The notes below the pieces were generated by a model. The model ran no database searches. It was not told the origin of the DNA and worked only from the letters and a program-made list of their open reading frames with translations. Shown here piece after piece: positions 1 to 5,920 of a stretch of 14,250 bases of DNA; the stretch's first letter is position 1, and each line of letters begins with the position of its first letter. The translations under genes were made by a program, and so were the position numbers. Source of the stretch: Actinomycetota bacterium (lineage in GTDB: Bacteria; Actinomycetota; Thermoleophilia; Gaiellales; Gaiellaceae); NCBI GenBank assembly GCA_020029625.1, contig JAIBJP010000072.1, positions 1 through 14,250 of the forward strand. The letters run 5' to 3'.

Positions 1-416
1 CCGACGTTGAAGGTGTCGAAGCCCATGCTCTTCATGCGCTCGAGCGCGAGGCGGAGGACGTGACGCGGGTCGCCGTCGTAAGGCTCGCCGTCGGGGGTGA
101 CGACGTCGCAGATCATTCGGGCGACGACGTGGCCCCCGTTGGGCATGAGCTGGAAGGTGGCGGGATCCGGGATCGCGACCATGTCCGATTCCTCGATCGC
201 GTTGAAGCCGGAGATGGACGAGCCGTCGAACCCCATGCCGTCGTCGAGCGCACCCTCGAGCTCGTCGAGCGTGATGGCGAAGCTCTTGAGATGCCCTTCG
301 ATGTCGGTGAACCAGAGGTGGACGAACTCCACGCGCTCGTCCTTGACCCGCTGGAGCACTGCTTGCCGGGCCCCGAGATCGCTCGTCGCCCTTCCTGACT
401 GCTCGACCTGCGCCAT
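1..416 (-). CDS. glnA: Type I glutamine synthetase, GlnA2-like (5' part only)
   Basis: This is the first 138 codons of a glutamine synthetase, which makes glutamine from glutamate, ammonia and ATP in the cytoplasm. The rest lies beyond the left edge. The beta-grasp N-terminal domain is clear: VHLWFTDIEGHLKSF at about residues 32-46, MGFDGSSISGFN at 61-72 with the Asp and Ser that reach the neighbouring subunit's active site, then EESDM and PDPATF. The wording LWFTDIEGHLKSFAIT resembles the mycobacterial GlnA2 (GSI-alpha) branch, whose members generally lack adenylylation control. The catalytic half is not visible, so this subclass is an inference. The ATG at 416 is fixed by an excellent Shine-Dalgarno, AAGGAGGT, 5 nt upstream. 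The gene follows the ABC permease on the same strand, but a terminator-like hairpin stands directly before the Shine-Dalgarno (see the leader entry). Confidence 0.93.
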   Translation of the reverse strand, partial: MAQVEQSGRATSDLGARQAVLQRVKDERVEFVHLWFTDIEGHLKSFAITLDELEGALDDGMGFDGSSISGFNAIEESDMVAIPDPATFQLMPNGGHVVARMICDVVTPDGEPYDGDPRHVLRLALERMKSMGFDTFNV

Positions 417-440
417 TTGCTACCTCCTTAAATGCAAAGA

Positions 441-494
441 GCCCCGGACGGAGCTCCCGTCCGAGGCCTCGTCGCCTCCGAACACCTATCGGAG
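441..494 (-). promoter_or_regulatory. Leader RNA of the first glnA: attenuator-like hairpin set
   Basis: Read on the minus strand, three hairpins compete. P1 (476-494) pairs CTCCGA with TCGGAG around a 7-nt loop. P2 (463-478) pairs GAGGC with GCCTC around GACGAG. A terminator-like hairpin (441-467) pairs GCCTCGGACG with CGTCCGGGGC, 10 bp with one U-G pair, around a 7-nt loop. It is followed by TCTTTGCATTT and then the Shine-Dalgarno. P2 shares bases with both P1 and the terminator, so P1 and the terminator can coexist while P2 excludes both. That is the logic of a transcription attenuator. The hairpin may also end the upstream ABC operon. The pairings are read directly from the sequence. Regulation is inferred, and strengthened by a matching leader at 2306-2371. 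Confidence 0.6.
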
Positions 495-520
495 TCTACA
501 CACGGTTTCTGAAGGCTGAT

Positions 521-1354
521 TCAGCCTGATCGCTTGAGCTTGCCGTGGCGCTTTGCGTGGCGCTCGCCGCGGCGGAAGACCTCGAGGCCGAGCGGAACGG
601 CCACCGCCCCGATGATGATGAGAGGCCAGATGTCGTGCCAGACGGCGCCCACCCCGGCGCCGTCGAGGATTGCGGCGCGAATGCCGTCGAGCGCGTAGGT
701 CGCCGGGGAGATCACTGCGAGCGCCTGCATCCAGCCCGGCAGCACGTCGACGGGGTAATAGACGCCGGAGACCACGAGTAGGACTCCCTGCGCGATAAAG
801 CCCAGCTGAACGCCCTTCTCCGGCGAGATGAGCGGCAGGACGGCTGTCATCATCCCGATCCCGACGAACGAGATCGAGGCGATGGCCAGCACCACGACCG
901 CCGACCAGAAGTTTGCCTCCGGCAGCTGCAGGTCGAACAACGCGGCCACGATCCCGAACAGGAGCACGGCACGGACAACCCCGTAGGCGACCGAGAAGAT
1001 GCCCATGCCGGCCAGGTGCACCGGCCGCGCGAGCGGAGCCATGAAGGTGTATTCGATCGTCCCTTCCCAGCGTTCCCAGGCAACCGTCTCGGTGAGGATC
1101 TCGAAGATGATCCCGAGATAGGCCCAGATGACGGCACCGATGAGGAGGATCGTCGTCGTCCGCTCCACGTCGATCTGGCCGCCGGCCGCCTCGATGCCCT
1201 TCGCGATGTAGACGATCGTGAGCGTGTTCGCGACCGTCCAGACGAAGAAGGCGATGTCCCACCAGATGTAGCGGCGAACGAGGTAGACGTTGCGCTCGAC
1301 CACGCCGGCCAGGCCGATCAGCTCGCCGCGAAGAGTCGCAGCTGCCCCTCTCAT
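521..1354 (-). CDS. ABC-2 type transporter permease
   Basis: This 277-aa membrane protein is the permease of an ABC exporter paired with the ATPase directly upstream. About six hydrophobic helices are visible (roughly residues 32-52, 67-87, 117-140, 150-172, 183-203 and 241-260). The C-terminal half carries the ABC-2 pattern VSGVYYPVDVLPGW (195-208) followed by SPATYALDGIRAAIL. The tail is very basic and cytoplasmic. Its ATG overlaps the ATPase stop in a TGATGA junction, and the ATPase's GAGGAGGAGGA tail doubles as its Shine-Dalgarno, so the two are almost certainly translationally coupled. Members of this superfamily export drugs, lipids, polysaccharides or sodium. Nothing here identifies the substrate. 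Confidence 0.9.
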   Translation of the reverse strand: MRGAAATLRGELIGLAGVVERNVYLVRRYIWWDIAFFVWTVANTLTIVYIAKGIEAAGGQIDVERTTTILLIGAVIWAYLGIIFEILTETVAWERWEGTIEYTFMAPLARPVHLAGMGIFSVAYGVVRAVLLFGIVAALFDLQLPEANFWSAVVVLAIASISFVGIGMMTAVLPLISPEKGVQLGFIAQGVLLVVSGVYYPVDVLPGWMQALAVISPATYALDGIRAAILDGAGVGAVWHDIWPLIIIGAVAVPLGLEVFRRGERHAKRHGKLKRSG

Positions 1355-2139
1355 CAGTCCTCCTCCTCCTCATCGTCGACGAGGGCGCGGCCGGTCGCGG
1401 CGAAGAACGCCCCTTCGAGCGTCTCAGTCTCGTAGCGGCGCTTGAGCTCGTCTGCGGTTCCGAGCGCGATCAGCTCGCCGCGGTGGAGGATCCCGATGCG
1501 GTCGGCAAGAGCCTCGGCCTCGTCGAGGTCATGGGTGCAGAGCAGGATCGTGGCGTCGTGGATCTGCCTAACCTCGCGGATGAACTCCTGGACCTCGAGC
1601 TTGGAGCGCGGATCGAGACCCGTCGTCGGCTCATCGAGGAGCAGGAGGACGGGCGCGGTCAGGAGCGCGCGTGCAAGCGCGACCTTCTGCTGCATGCCGC
1701 GGGAGAGCGCCTCCATCGCCTCGCCTCTCCGCTCGACAGGGAAGCCCACGCGCTCGAGGATCTCGGGGATGCGCCTGCTCGTCTCGCCGCGGGTCATGCC
1801 GTAGAACCGGGCTGAGTAGCTCAGGTTCTCGGTCGAGGACATCTTCTTGAAGAAGGAGGCTTCGACCGAGACGCGGTTGACGAGCCGCCGAACGGCGCGG
1901 GGATCTCCGAACACGTCGTGGCCGAACACGTGGGCGCTCCCGCCGTCGTGCAGAAGGAGGGTGGCCAGCAGGCGGACCAGAGTCGACTTGCCCGAGCCGT
2001 TCGCACCCAGGACGGCGACACACTCGCCCCGTTCGATCGTGAACGAGATGCCACACAGGGCAGGCACGCGCCGACGGCGCCACGGTCCGTCGCGGCGGAC
2101 GAATTCCTTACGGAGATCGGAGACTTCTACGGCGGTCAT
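1354..2139 (-). CDS. ABC-2 exporter ATP-binding protein (DrrA/NatA-like)
   Basis: This 261-aa cytoplasmic ATPase powers the ABC-2 permease encoded next. It shows Walker A GANGSGKST (residues 45-53), the signature LSRGMQQKV (145-153), Walker B VLLLLDE (164-170) with the catalytic Glu, and the switch His of THD (203). The usual Q-loop glutamine is not obvious: the region reads RVSVEASFFKKM (about 89-100), with a Glu where Gln is expected. I believe some ABC-2 exporter ATPases share this. The tail, DDEEEED, is strikingly acidic. The ATG at 2139 has an AAGGAG element upstream; the nearby ATG at 2146 is out of frame. The gene is divergent from the second glnA, so its promoter must lie within 2140-2392. 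The substrate is unknown. Confidence 0.93.
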   Translation of the reverse strand: MTAVEVSDLRKEFVRRDGPWRRRRVPALCGISFTIERGECVAVLGANGSGKSTLVRLLATLLLHDGGSAHVFGHDVFGDPRAVRRLVNRVSVEASFFKKMSSTENLSYSARFYGMTRGETSRRIPEILERVGFPVERRGEAMEALSRGMQQKVALARALLTAPVLLLLDEPTTGLDPRSKLEVQEFIREVRQIHDATILLCTHDLDEAEALADRIGILHRGELIALGTADELKRRYETETLEGAFFAATGRALVDDEEEED

Positions 2140-2392
2140 TCAGCATGCTCCTTCGAGGTAGAACCGTTCAGAGTCGAGCCGGCAGGCGGAAGCCGGGCCA
2201 GGCGGGCCCCGGCAACGGATGTCTCAGACTCTGGCGAGGAACATGCCGCCGCCCACGATACCGGCCCCGCCCGGCTCCGTCCACCCCGCGAGCTAGCGTT
2301 TCTCCCGACGAACGCCGACGGCGGCGTTTGTCGCAGGCGACGGTGCCTCAGGAGTCTTCGACCCCTGGGGCTTTTCTCGTTAAGGAGGGCGG
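2140..2392. other. Divergent intergenic region, ABC exporter / glnA
   Basis: These 253 bases separate the ABC ATPase (minus) from glnA (plus), so they must hold promoters for both directions. I could not pick out a convincing -35/-10 pair. The right third is the glnA leader (2306-2371). The left part contains another foldable segment: CAGAGTC (2169-2175) can pair with GACTCTG (2227-2233), enclosing a GCCGGGCC/GGCCCCGGC hairpin (2192-2213, one bulge). No convincing gene is present; open frames here lack any recognisable protein. Confidence 0.6.
2306..2371 (+). promoter_or_regulatory. Leader RNA of the second glnA: tandem ACGG-loop hairpins plus terminator-like hairpin
   Basis: Three hairpins lie just ahead of the glnA start. 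P1 (2306-2333) is a 12-bp stem with one G-U pair and an ACGG tetraloop. P2 (2335-2348) pairs AGGCG with TGCCT around a second ACGG loop, with a G-U closing pair. The terminator-like hairpin (2345-2371) pairs GCCTCAGG with CCTGGGGC, continues with GTC/GAC past one A-C mismatch, and is followed by TTTTCTCGTT. P2 and the terminator share 2345-2348, so they exclude each other. The Shine-Dalgarno AAGGAGGG comes 11 nt after the terminator. The nearest upstream gene points the other way, so this hairpin has no upstream gene to terminate, which favours an attenuator or riboswitch. The folds are read by eye; function is inferred. Confidence 0.62.
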
Positions 2393-3835
2393 ATGGAGCG
2401 AATTGCGGACAAGCACTACCTGGCCAACGGAGCGCAGCCCAAGCCGGACGAGGCGATTGCGTGGGCCAGTGAGACGAAGGCCAAGATGGTCGACCTCAAG
2501 TTCTGCGACCTGCTCGGGAGCTGGCAGCACATGACGATGCCGCTGCGGGCGCTCGACGCGTCCGCGTTCGACGAAGGTCTCGGCTTCGACGGGTCGTCGA
2601 TCCGTGGCTGGCAGGGCATCGCGGAGAGCGACATGCTCCTCATGCCCGATCCGGCAACCGCCGTGCTCGACCCTTTCACGGCCGAGCCGACGCTCTCGCT
2701 CATCTGCGAGATCGCCGATCCGTTGACTCGCGAGCCGTATCACCGCGACCCGCGCCGCATTGCGCGCCGCGCGGAAGAGCACCTCCTGGCAACGGGCATC
2801 GCCGACACGGCGTACTTCGGGCCGGAGTGCGAGTTCTTCCTCTTCGACGAGGTCTCGTACGAGACGGGAATCAACGCTTCCCATTACGCCGTCGACTCAG
2901 CCGAGGGCCACTGGAACTCCGGCAAGCCTGGCCTCGGCTACACGGTGCGCGAGAAGGAGGGCTACTTCCCGCCCGCGCCGCACGACACCCTCGCCGACAT
3001 CCGCACTGCGATGGTGCTGACGCTCGAGCGGCTGGGAATCCCCTGCGAGTTCCACCACCACGAGGTCGCCTCCGGCGGCCAGTGCGAGATCGACCTTCGC
3101 TACGAGACGCTCACGCGCATGGCCGACCAGGTCATGACCTACAAGTACGTCGTTCGCAACGTCGCCCGGGCGCACGGGAAGACCGCGACCTTCATGCCGA
3201 AGCCGCTCTTCGGCGACAACGGCTCAGGCATGCACACCCATCAGTCGCTCTGGCTGAAAGGGACGCCCCTGATGGCGGACAAGTCGGGCTACGCCGGCCT
3301 CTCGCTGCTCGCGCGCCAGTACCTGGGCGGCCTCCTCATGCACGCCCCGGCCCTGCTCGCGTTCTGCGCCCCGACGACGAACTCCTATCGCCGGCTCGTG
3401 CCCGGCTACGAGGCCCCGGTGAACCTCGTGTATTCGCAGCGCAACCGCTCGGCCGCGATCCGCATCCCGATGTACTCCTCGTCGGCCAAAGCCAAGCGCA
3501 TCGAGTTCCGCTGCCCGGACGCCACCGCCAACCCGTACCTCGCCTTCGCGGCGATGCTGATGGCCGGGATCGACGGCGTGGAGAACGACCTCGACCCGGG
3601 CTCGCCGGCGGACTACGACCTCTTCGAGGACCCGAGCGGCCGGATCGCCCAGGTGCCGGGCTCGCTCTCGGAGGCGCTTGACGCGCTCGAGTCCGACCAC
3701 ACGTTCCTGACCCGCGGCGGCGTCTTCAGTGAAGACCTCATCCGTACGTGGATCGAGTACAAGCGCGAGAACGAGGTGGACGTCGTCCGCCTGCGGCCGC
3801 ACCCGGCCGAGTTCGCCCTTTACTACGACGCCTAG
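2393..3835 (+). CDS. glnA: Type I glutamine synthetase, adenylylation-site (GSI-beta) form
   Basis: This complete 480-aa cytoplasmic enzyme should form the dodecamer that condenses glutamate and ammonia to glutamine using ATP. Visible active-site parts are FDGSSI (65-70), the metal ligands of GPECEFF (Glu145, Glu147), CEID (Glu232), GSGMHTH (His281), the ammonia-site Glu of PGYEAP (340), NRSAAIRIP (351-359), and RIEFR (Glu371, Arg373). The C-terminal segment ADYDLFEDP places Tyr408 where enterobacterial GlnA is adenylylated (usually YDLP), so GlnE-type control is plausible. Length and C-terminus (RPHPAEFALYYDA) fit GSI-beta. The ATG at 2393 sits 3 nt after AAGGAGGG. It is divergent from the ABC operon and convergent with the gene at 3872. 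A structured leader precedes it. Confidence 0.97.
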   Translation: MERIADKHYLANGAQPKPDEAIAWASETKAKMVDLKFCDLLGSWQHMTMPLRALDASAFDEGLGFDGSSIRGWQGIAESDMLLMPDPATAVLDPFTAEPTLSLICEIADPLTREPYHRDPRRIARRAEEHLLATGIADTAYFGPECEFFLFDEVSYETGINASHYAVDSAEGHWNSGKPGLGYTVREKEGYFPPAPHDTLADIRTAMVLTLERLGIPCEFHHHEVASGGQCEIDLRYETLTRMADQVMTYKYVVRNVARAHGKTATFMPKPLFGDNGSGMHTHQSLWLKGTPLMADKSGYAGLSLLARQYLGGLLMHAPALLAFCAPTTNSYRRLVPGYEAPVNLVYSQRNRSAAIRIPMYSSSAKAKRIEFRCPDATANPYLAFAAMLMAGIDGVENDLDPGSPADYDLFEDPSGRIAQVPGSLSEALDALESDHTFLTRGGVFSEDLIRTWIEYKRENEVDVVRLRPHPAEFALYYDA

Positions 3836-3841
3836 GACCTG

Positions 3842-3869
3842 CGAGGGGGCGGGCTGCGCCGCCCCCTCG
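3842..3869. terminator. Strong hairpin between convergent glnA and small membrane protein gene
   Basis: A perfect 11-bp stem, CGAGGGGGCGG with CCGCCCCCTCG, encloses the 6-nt loop GCTGCG. It begins 6 nt after the glnA stop and ends just before the stop of the convergent minus-strand gene (3872-3874), so it can serve both. Neither side has a clear T-run, so termination may rely on the stem alone or on other factors. Confidence 0.7.
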
Positions 3870-3871
3870 AT

Positions 3872-4432
3872 CTACACGGGGCTGGTCTCGCTTTCGCGCA
3901 ACGGCTCGGGCGCAGGTGGCAGGCAGCCGCGAAGGCCGAGGTCGGCGAACTGGGCGCGCTTGCGGCCCTCCGCCCGCGCTATCTCTTGTGCATGCCGGGA
4001 AAAGGCGCGCGGATTGCCGGCGCGCAGCGCATCGCGCAAGGCGATGAGGGCCTTCTGCTCCCGCTCGAGCAGCCGCTTGAGCTCGCGCACCTCCCGCTGG
4101 AACGCGAACGGGGTGTTCAGGCGGCGAAACACCGCCAGGCTGGTGCGACCGAGACGGATCGTGCTGTCGAAGGCGAAGAGCGCGTCGGCCGGGCTTGCGG
4201 CGCGCCGAAAAGCCTTCGCGATCGCCCGGACTCGCTTGCGTTCCCAGGCACAGATCGTCTCCACGCGGTCCCGCCATTCCGCCTCGACAAGACCCGGATT
4301 CGCCGGCCCCTCAGTCGGCGCCTTGGGACTTTCCGGCGGCGGGAGGAAGCCGCCGGCCCAGAGCGCCCCTGGTACGGCGCCCACGACAAGCAGGATTGCC
4401 ACGATTCTCACGGCAGAGACCGACGATGTCAT
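3872..4432 (-). CDS. Small membrane-anchored or secreted helical protein, function unknown
   Basis: I do not recognise a named function. The 186-aa product begins with a hydrophobic segment (about residues 7-28) that could be a signal anchor or uncleaved signal peptide. A Pro/Glu-rich linker (30-48) follows, then a highly charged, probably all-helical domain (49-165) rich in Arg and Glu. It has just two cysteines, Cys61 in TICAWERKRV and Cys170 in LGLRGC. A Cys near the start of the helical domain and a G-L-x-x-C near the end is a pattern I recall from small secreted proteins of Thermoleophilia-like bacteria. A disulfide joining the ends is therefore possible. The ATG at 4432 has no good Shine-Dalgarno. 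The gene is convergent with glnA and separated from the HNH gene upstream by a hairpin. Confidence 0.72.
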   Translation of the reverse strand: MTSSVSAVRIVAILLVVGAVPGALWAGGFLPPPESPKAPTEGPANPGLVEAEWRDRVETICAWERKRVRAIAKAFRRAASPADALFAFDSTIRLGRTSLAVFRRLNTPFAFQREVRELKRLLEREQKALIALRDALRAGNPRAFSRHAQEIARAEGRKRAQFADLGLRGCLPPAPEPLRESETSPV

Positions 4433-4496
4433 CCATCGGCGCGTAAGGGATCGAACGGATGGGGGGTCCGACCTAGGCGGTCGGCGGGCTGTAAAC

Positions 4497-4527
4497 GGCC
4501 ACGCCGGGGTCAGACCTCGGCGTGGCC
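4497..4527 (-). terminator. Hairpin after the HNH endonuclease gene
   Basis: GGCCACGCCG (4497-4506) pairs perfectly with CGGCGTGGCC (4518-4527), and the stem can extend inward past one mismatch, leaving a 5-nt loop. On the minus strand it begins 7 nt after the HNH stop and is followed by GTTTAC, a weak T-run. A TTTTTT lies before the stem rather than after it. A smaller hairpin, CCGACC/GGTCGG, lies at 4468-4484, between this one and the next gene. Confidence 0.55.
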
Positions 4528-4534
4528 AAAAAAG

Positions 4535-5035
4535 TCAGCCGAAGGCGATGAGGTAAGGCTGCCAGCCGTCCGGGATCTTCGGAGCCGAGAGTGTCACGAA
4601 GAGCGCCGGCGCGGGCGGTCGCGGCGGCGCGATCAGGTGCATCTGCACCTCGTGGAGCAGGCGATTCCCCTTCCTCAGGTTGCACGGAGCGCAGGAGGTG
4701 ACGACGTTCTCCCAGACGGAGTCGCCTCCGCGGCTGCGCGGGACGACGTGGTCCAGGGTCAGCTTCCCCGAGGTGCCGCAGTACTGGCAGCGCCAGCCGT
4801 CGCGCGCAAAGAGGGCTCGGCGCGAGATCTTGCGCTTCACCGCGCGCGGAACGCGCACGTACTGGATGAGGCGGATGACGTGTGGCCAGAGAAACGTGTC
4901 GCTGGCCGAGCGAAGTGGTCGAGGCAGGTCTTCGAGCACCTCGGCCTTCCCCTTGAAGACGAGCACGTGCGCACGCCGTACGGTGCAGACGTTCAGCGGC
5001 TCGTAGCTGGCGTTGAGGACGAGGACCTGCTGCAT
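4535..5035 (-). CDS. HNH endonuclease family protein
   Basis: This 166-aa protein has a complete zinc-bound HNH nuclease fold: CQYC (Cys83, Cys86), the catalytic core LDHVVPRSRGG (94-104) with Asp95-His96, ENVV with Asn110, and CAPCN (Cys115, Cys118, Asn119). The N-terminus VLVLNASYEPLNVCTVRRA (4-22) is the typical start of a widespread bacterial stand-alone HNH family. It lacks methyltransferase or specificity partners nearby, so a classical restriction system is unlikely. Its cellular role is unknown. The ATG at 5035 lies 15 nt after the stop of the broken acetyltransferase gene, which suggests a shared transcript from the block upstream. Confidence 0.9.
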   Translation of the reverse strand: MQQVLVLNASYEPLNVCTVRRAHVLVFKGKAEVLEDLPRPLRSASDTFLWPHVIRLIQYVRVPRAVKRKISRRALFARDGWRCQYCGTSGKLTLDHVVPRSRGGDSVWENVVTSCAPCNLRKGNRLLHEVQMHLIAPPRPPAPALFVTLSAPKIPDGWQPYLIAFG

Positions 5036-5050
5036 CTGCCCAAATCGTAA

Positions 5051-5424
5051 CTAACGCTGAGGCAGCAACAGCTCCAACAGATCGTCCGCAACCGGCTTGA
5101 ACCCTCGCCCGCGGTAGAAGGCCAGCGCCCGGTCGTCGTCGGATTCCACGACGACCTGGAGCGCGCGGGCGCCCTGCCAAATCGCGTAGCCCTCCGCGAA
5201 CTCGAGCAGCTCACGAAGAGCTGGTCGACGCGGACTGCCTGCTCGGCCCGCTCGAGGGCGACGTACCCCGCCGGCGCGCCTTCGAGCTCGGCAACGAAGA
5301 CCGTCTCGCGCTCGAGGACTGCCAGCGTCGTCTCGTCCGCGCCGCGATCGAGGTTTGCGAGCCCGAAGAGGAGCGGCTCGTCTGCCTGCTCGTAGGGCCT
5401 GATCTCAGCCTTGCGGTACGTCAT
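5051..5424 (-). pseudogene. GNAT acetyltransferase, frameshifted by an internal deletion
   Basis: Two GNAT halves lie in different frames. From the ATG at 5424, about 71 codons encode the N-terminal half, including VFVAELEGAPAGYVALE and VRVDQLFV (beta-4). Reading then fits only after a frame change near 5205-5214, where ELLEFAEGYA and ALQVVVESDDDRALAFYRG continue to a TAG at 5051-5053. What should join them, the R/Q-x-x-G-x-G/A acetyl-CoA pyrophosphate loop, is missing. The junction reads CTTCGTGAGCTGCTC. A deletion between short CGTG repeats, of 3n+1 nt (about 34 if the loop had normal length), explains both the lost loop and the shift. Unshifted translation would give a 143-aa protein with a Ser/Cys/Arg-rich nonsense tail overlapping the HNH gene. 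The start lies 6 nt after the DUF4446 stop. It is almost certainly inactive, unless this is an assembly error. Confidence 0.82.
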
Positions 5425-5430
5425 AGGTGC

Positions 5431-5916
5431 TCAATATGCCATGGCGCGGTCGACCGCTTCCTGCTCTTCCGGCGAGAGAGCGAGGGAAGGCCGGCCACGG
5501 TCAAGCTCCTTCACGTAGATGCGCGCGTAGTCGCGTCCCTGGATCGCGCTCACGATGACGCCCGACCTGGCAGCGTCGAGGAACGCCAGCGAGGCTGACT
5601 GGTGCCCGCCGGCGTCCTCGTAGGCGTCGTAGCGGACGATCGACGTGTGCGAGAGACATCCGTCCACCCGCTTGTCGATGCGAGACAGCCCCGCGGCCAC
5701 CTCGTCGACAGCGCGATGGAGGTCGTCGATGCGGGCCTGCAGCGAGAGGGCGAACTCGACGAGGTCGTCCTTGTCGCGACCGATCAGCACCTTTTGCGCT
5801 TCGCGCACGCGTCGTATTTGGACGAAGAACGCGATCGCGAGGAGAAGGGCGAGAAAACCTGCGGCAGCCGCGCCGATCGCGACCCAGCCGACCGCCGTGG
5901 TCAGTGAGCTGGGCAA
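5431..5916 (-). CDS. DUF4446 family membrane protein
   Basis: The 161-aa product has one N-terminal membrane helix (about residues 10-34), a probable coiled-coil stretch (50-85) and a conserved C-terminal domain. Its RYDAYEDAGGHQSASLAFLD (95-114) and IQGRDYARIYVKEL (125-138) match the DUF4446 pattern as I remember it. The biochemical role of the family is unknown; a membrane-anchored cytoplasmic protein is likely. The start is inferred as TTG at 5916. No ATG or GTG lies in frame upstream of the membrane helix, and the TTG falls 4 nt after the stop of the preceding gene, which fits translational coupling. The broken GNAT gene follows 6 nt after its stop. Confidence 0.85.
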   Translation of the reverse strand: MPSSLTTAVGWVAIGAAAAGFLALLLAIAFFVQIRRVREAQKVLIGRDKDDLVEFALSLQARIDDLHRAVDEVAAGLSRIDKRVDGCLSHTSIVRYDAYEDAGGHQSASLAFLDAARSGVIVSAIQGRDYARIYVKELDRGRPSLALSPEEQEAVDRAMAY

Positions 5917-5920
5917 CTAC

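Noticed and set aside
441..494. Cyanobacterial-type glutamine-I (glnA) riboswitch
   Set aside because: GGACGGGAGC recalls part of the conserved core, but the closing stem and the downstream conserved segment are missing.
513..527. AGGCTG/CAGCCT hairpin at the ABC permease stop as a terminator
   Set aside because: The stem is only 6 bp with a 3-nt loop, overlaps the stop codon and lacks a T-run.
486..1373. 295-aa Arg-rich open frame on the minus strand
   Set aside because: It overlaps the ABC permease in another frame. The permease has clear membrane helices and ABC-2 motifs, whereas this frame has none.
2161..2240. Glycine or SAH riboswitch upstream of glnA (ATGTCTCAG, CCAGGC and CGGCAACGG segments)
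   Set aside because: Only short fragments resemble these aptamers. The required core helices and conserved joining sequences are absent.
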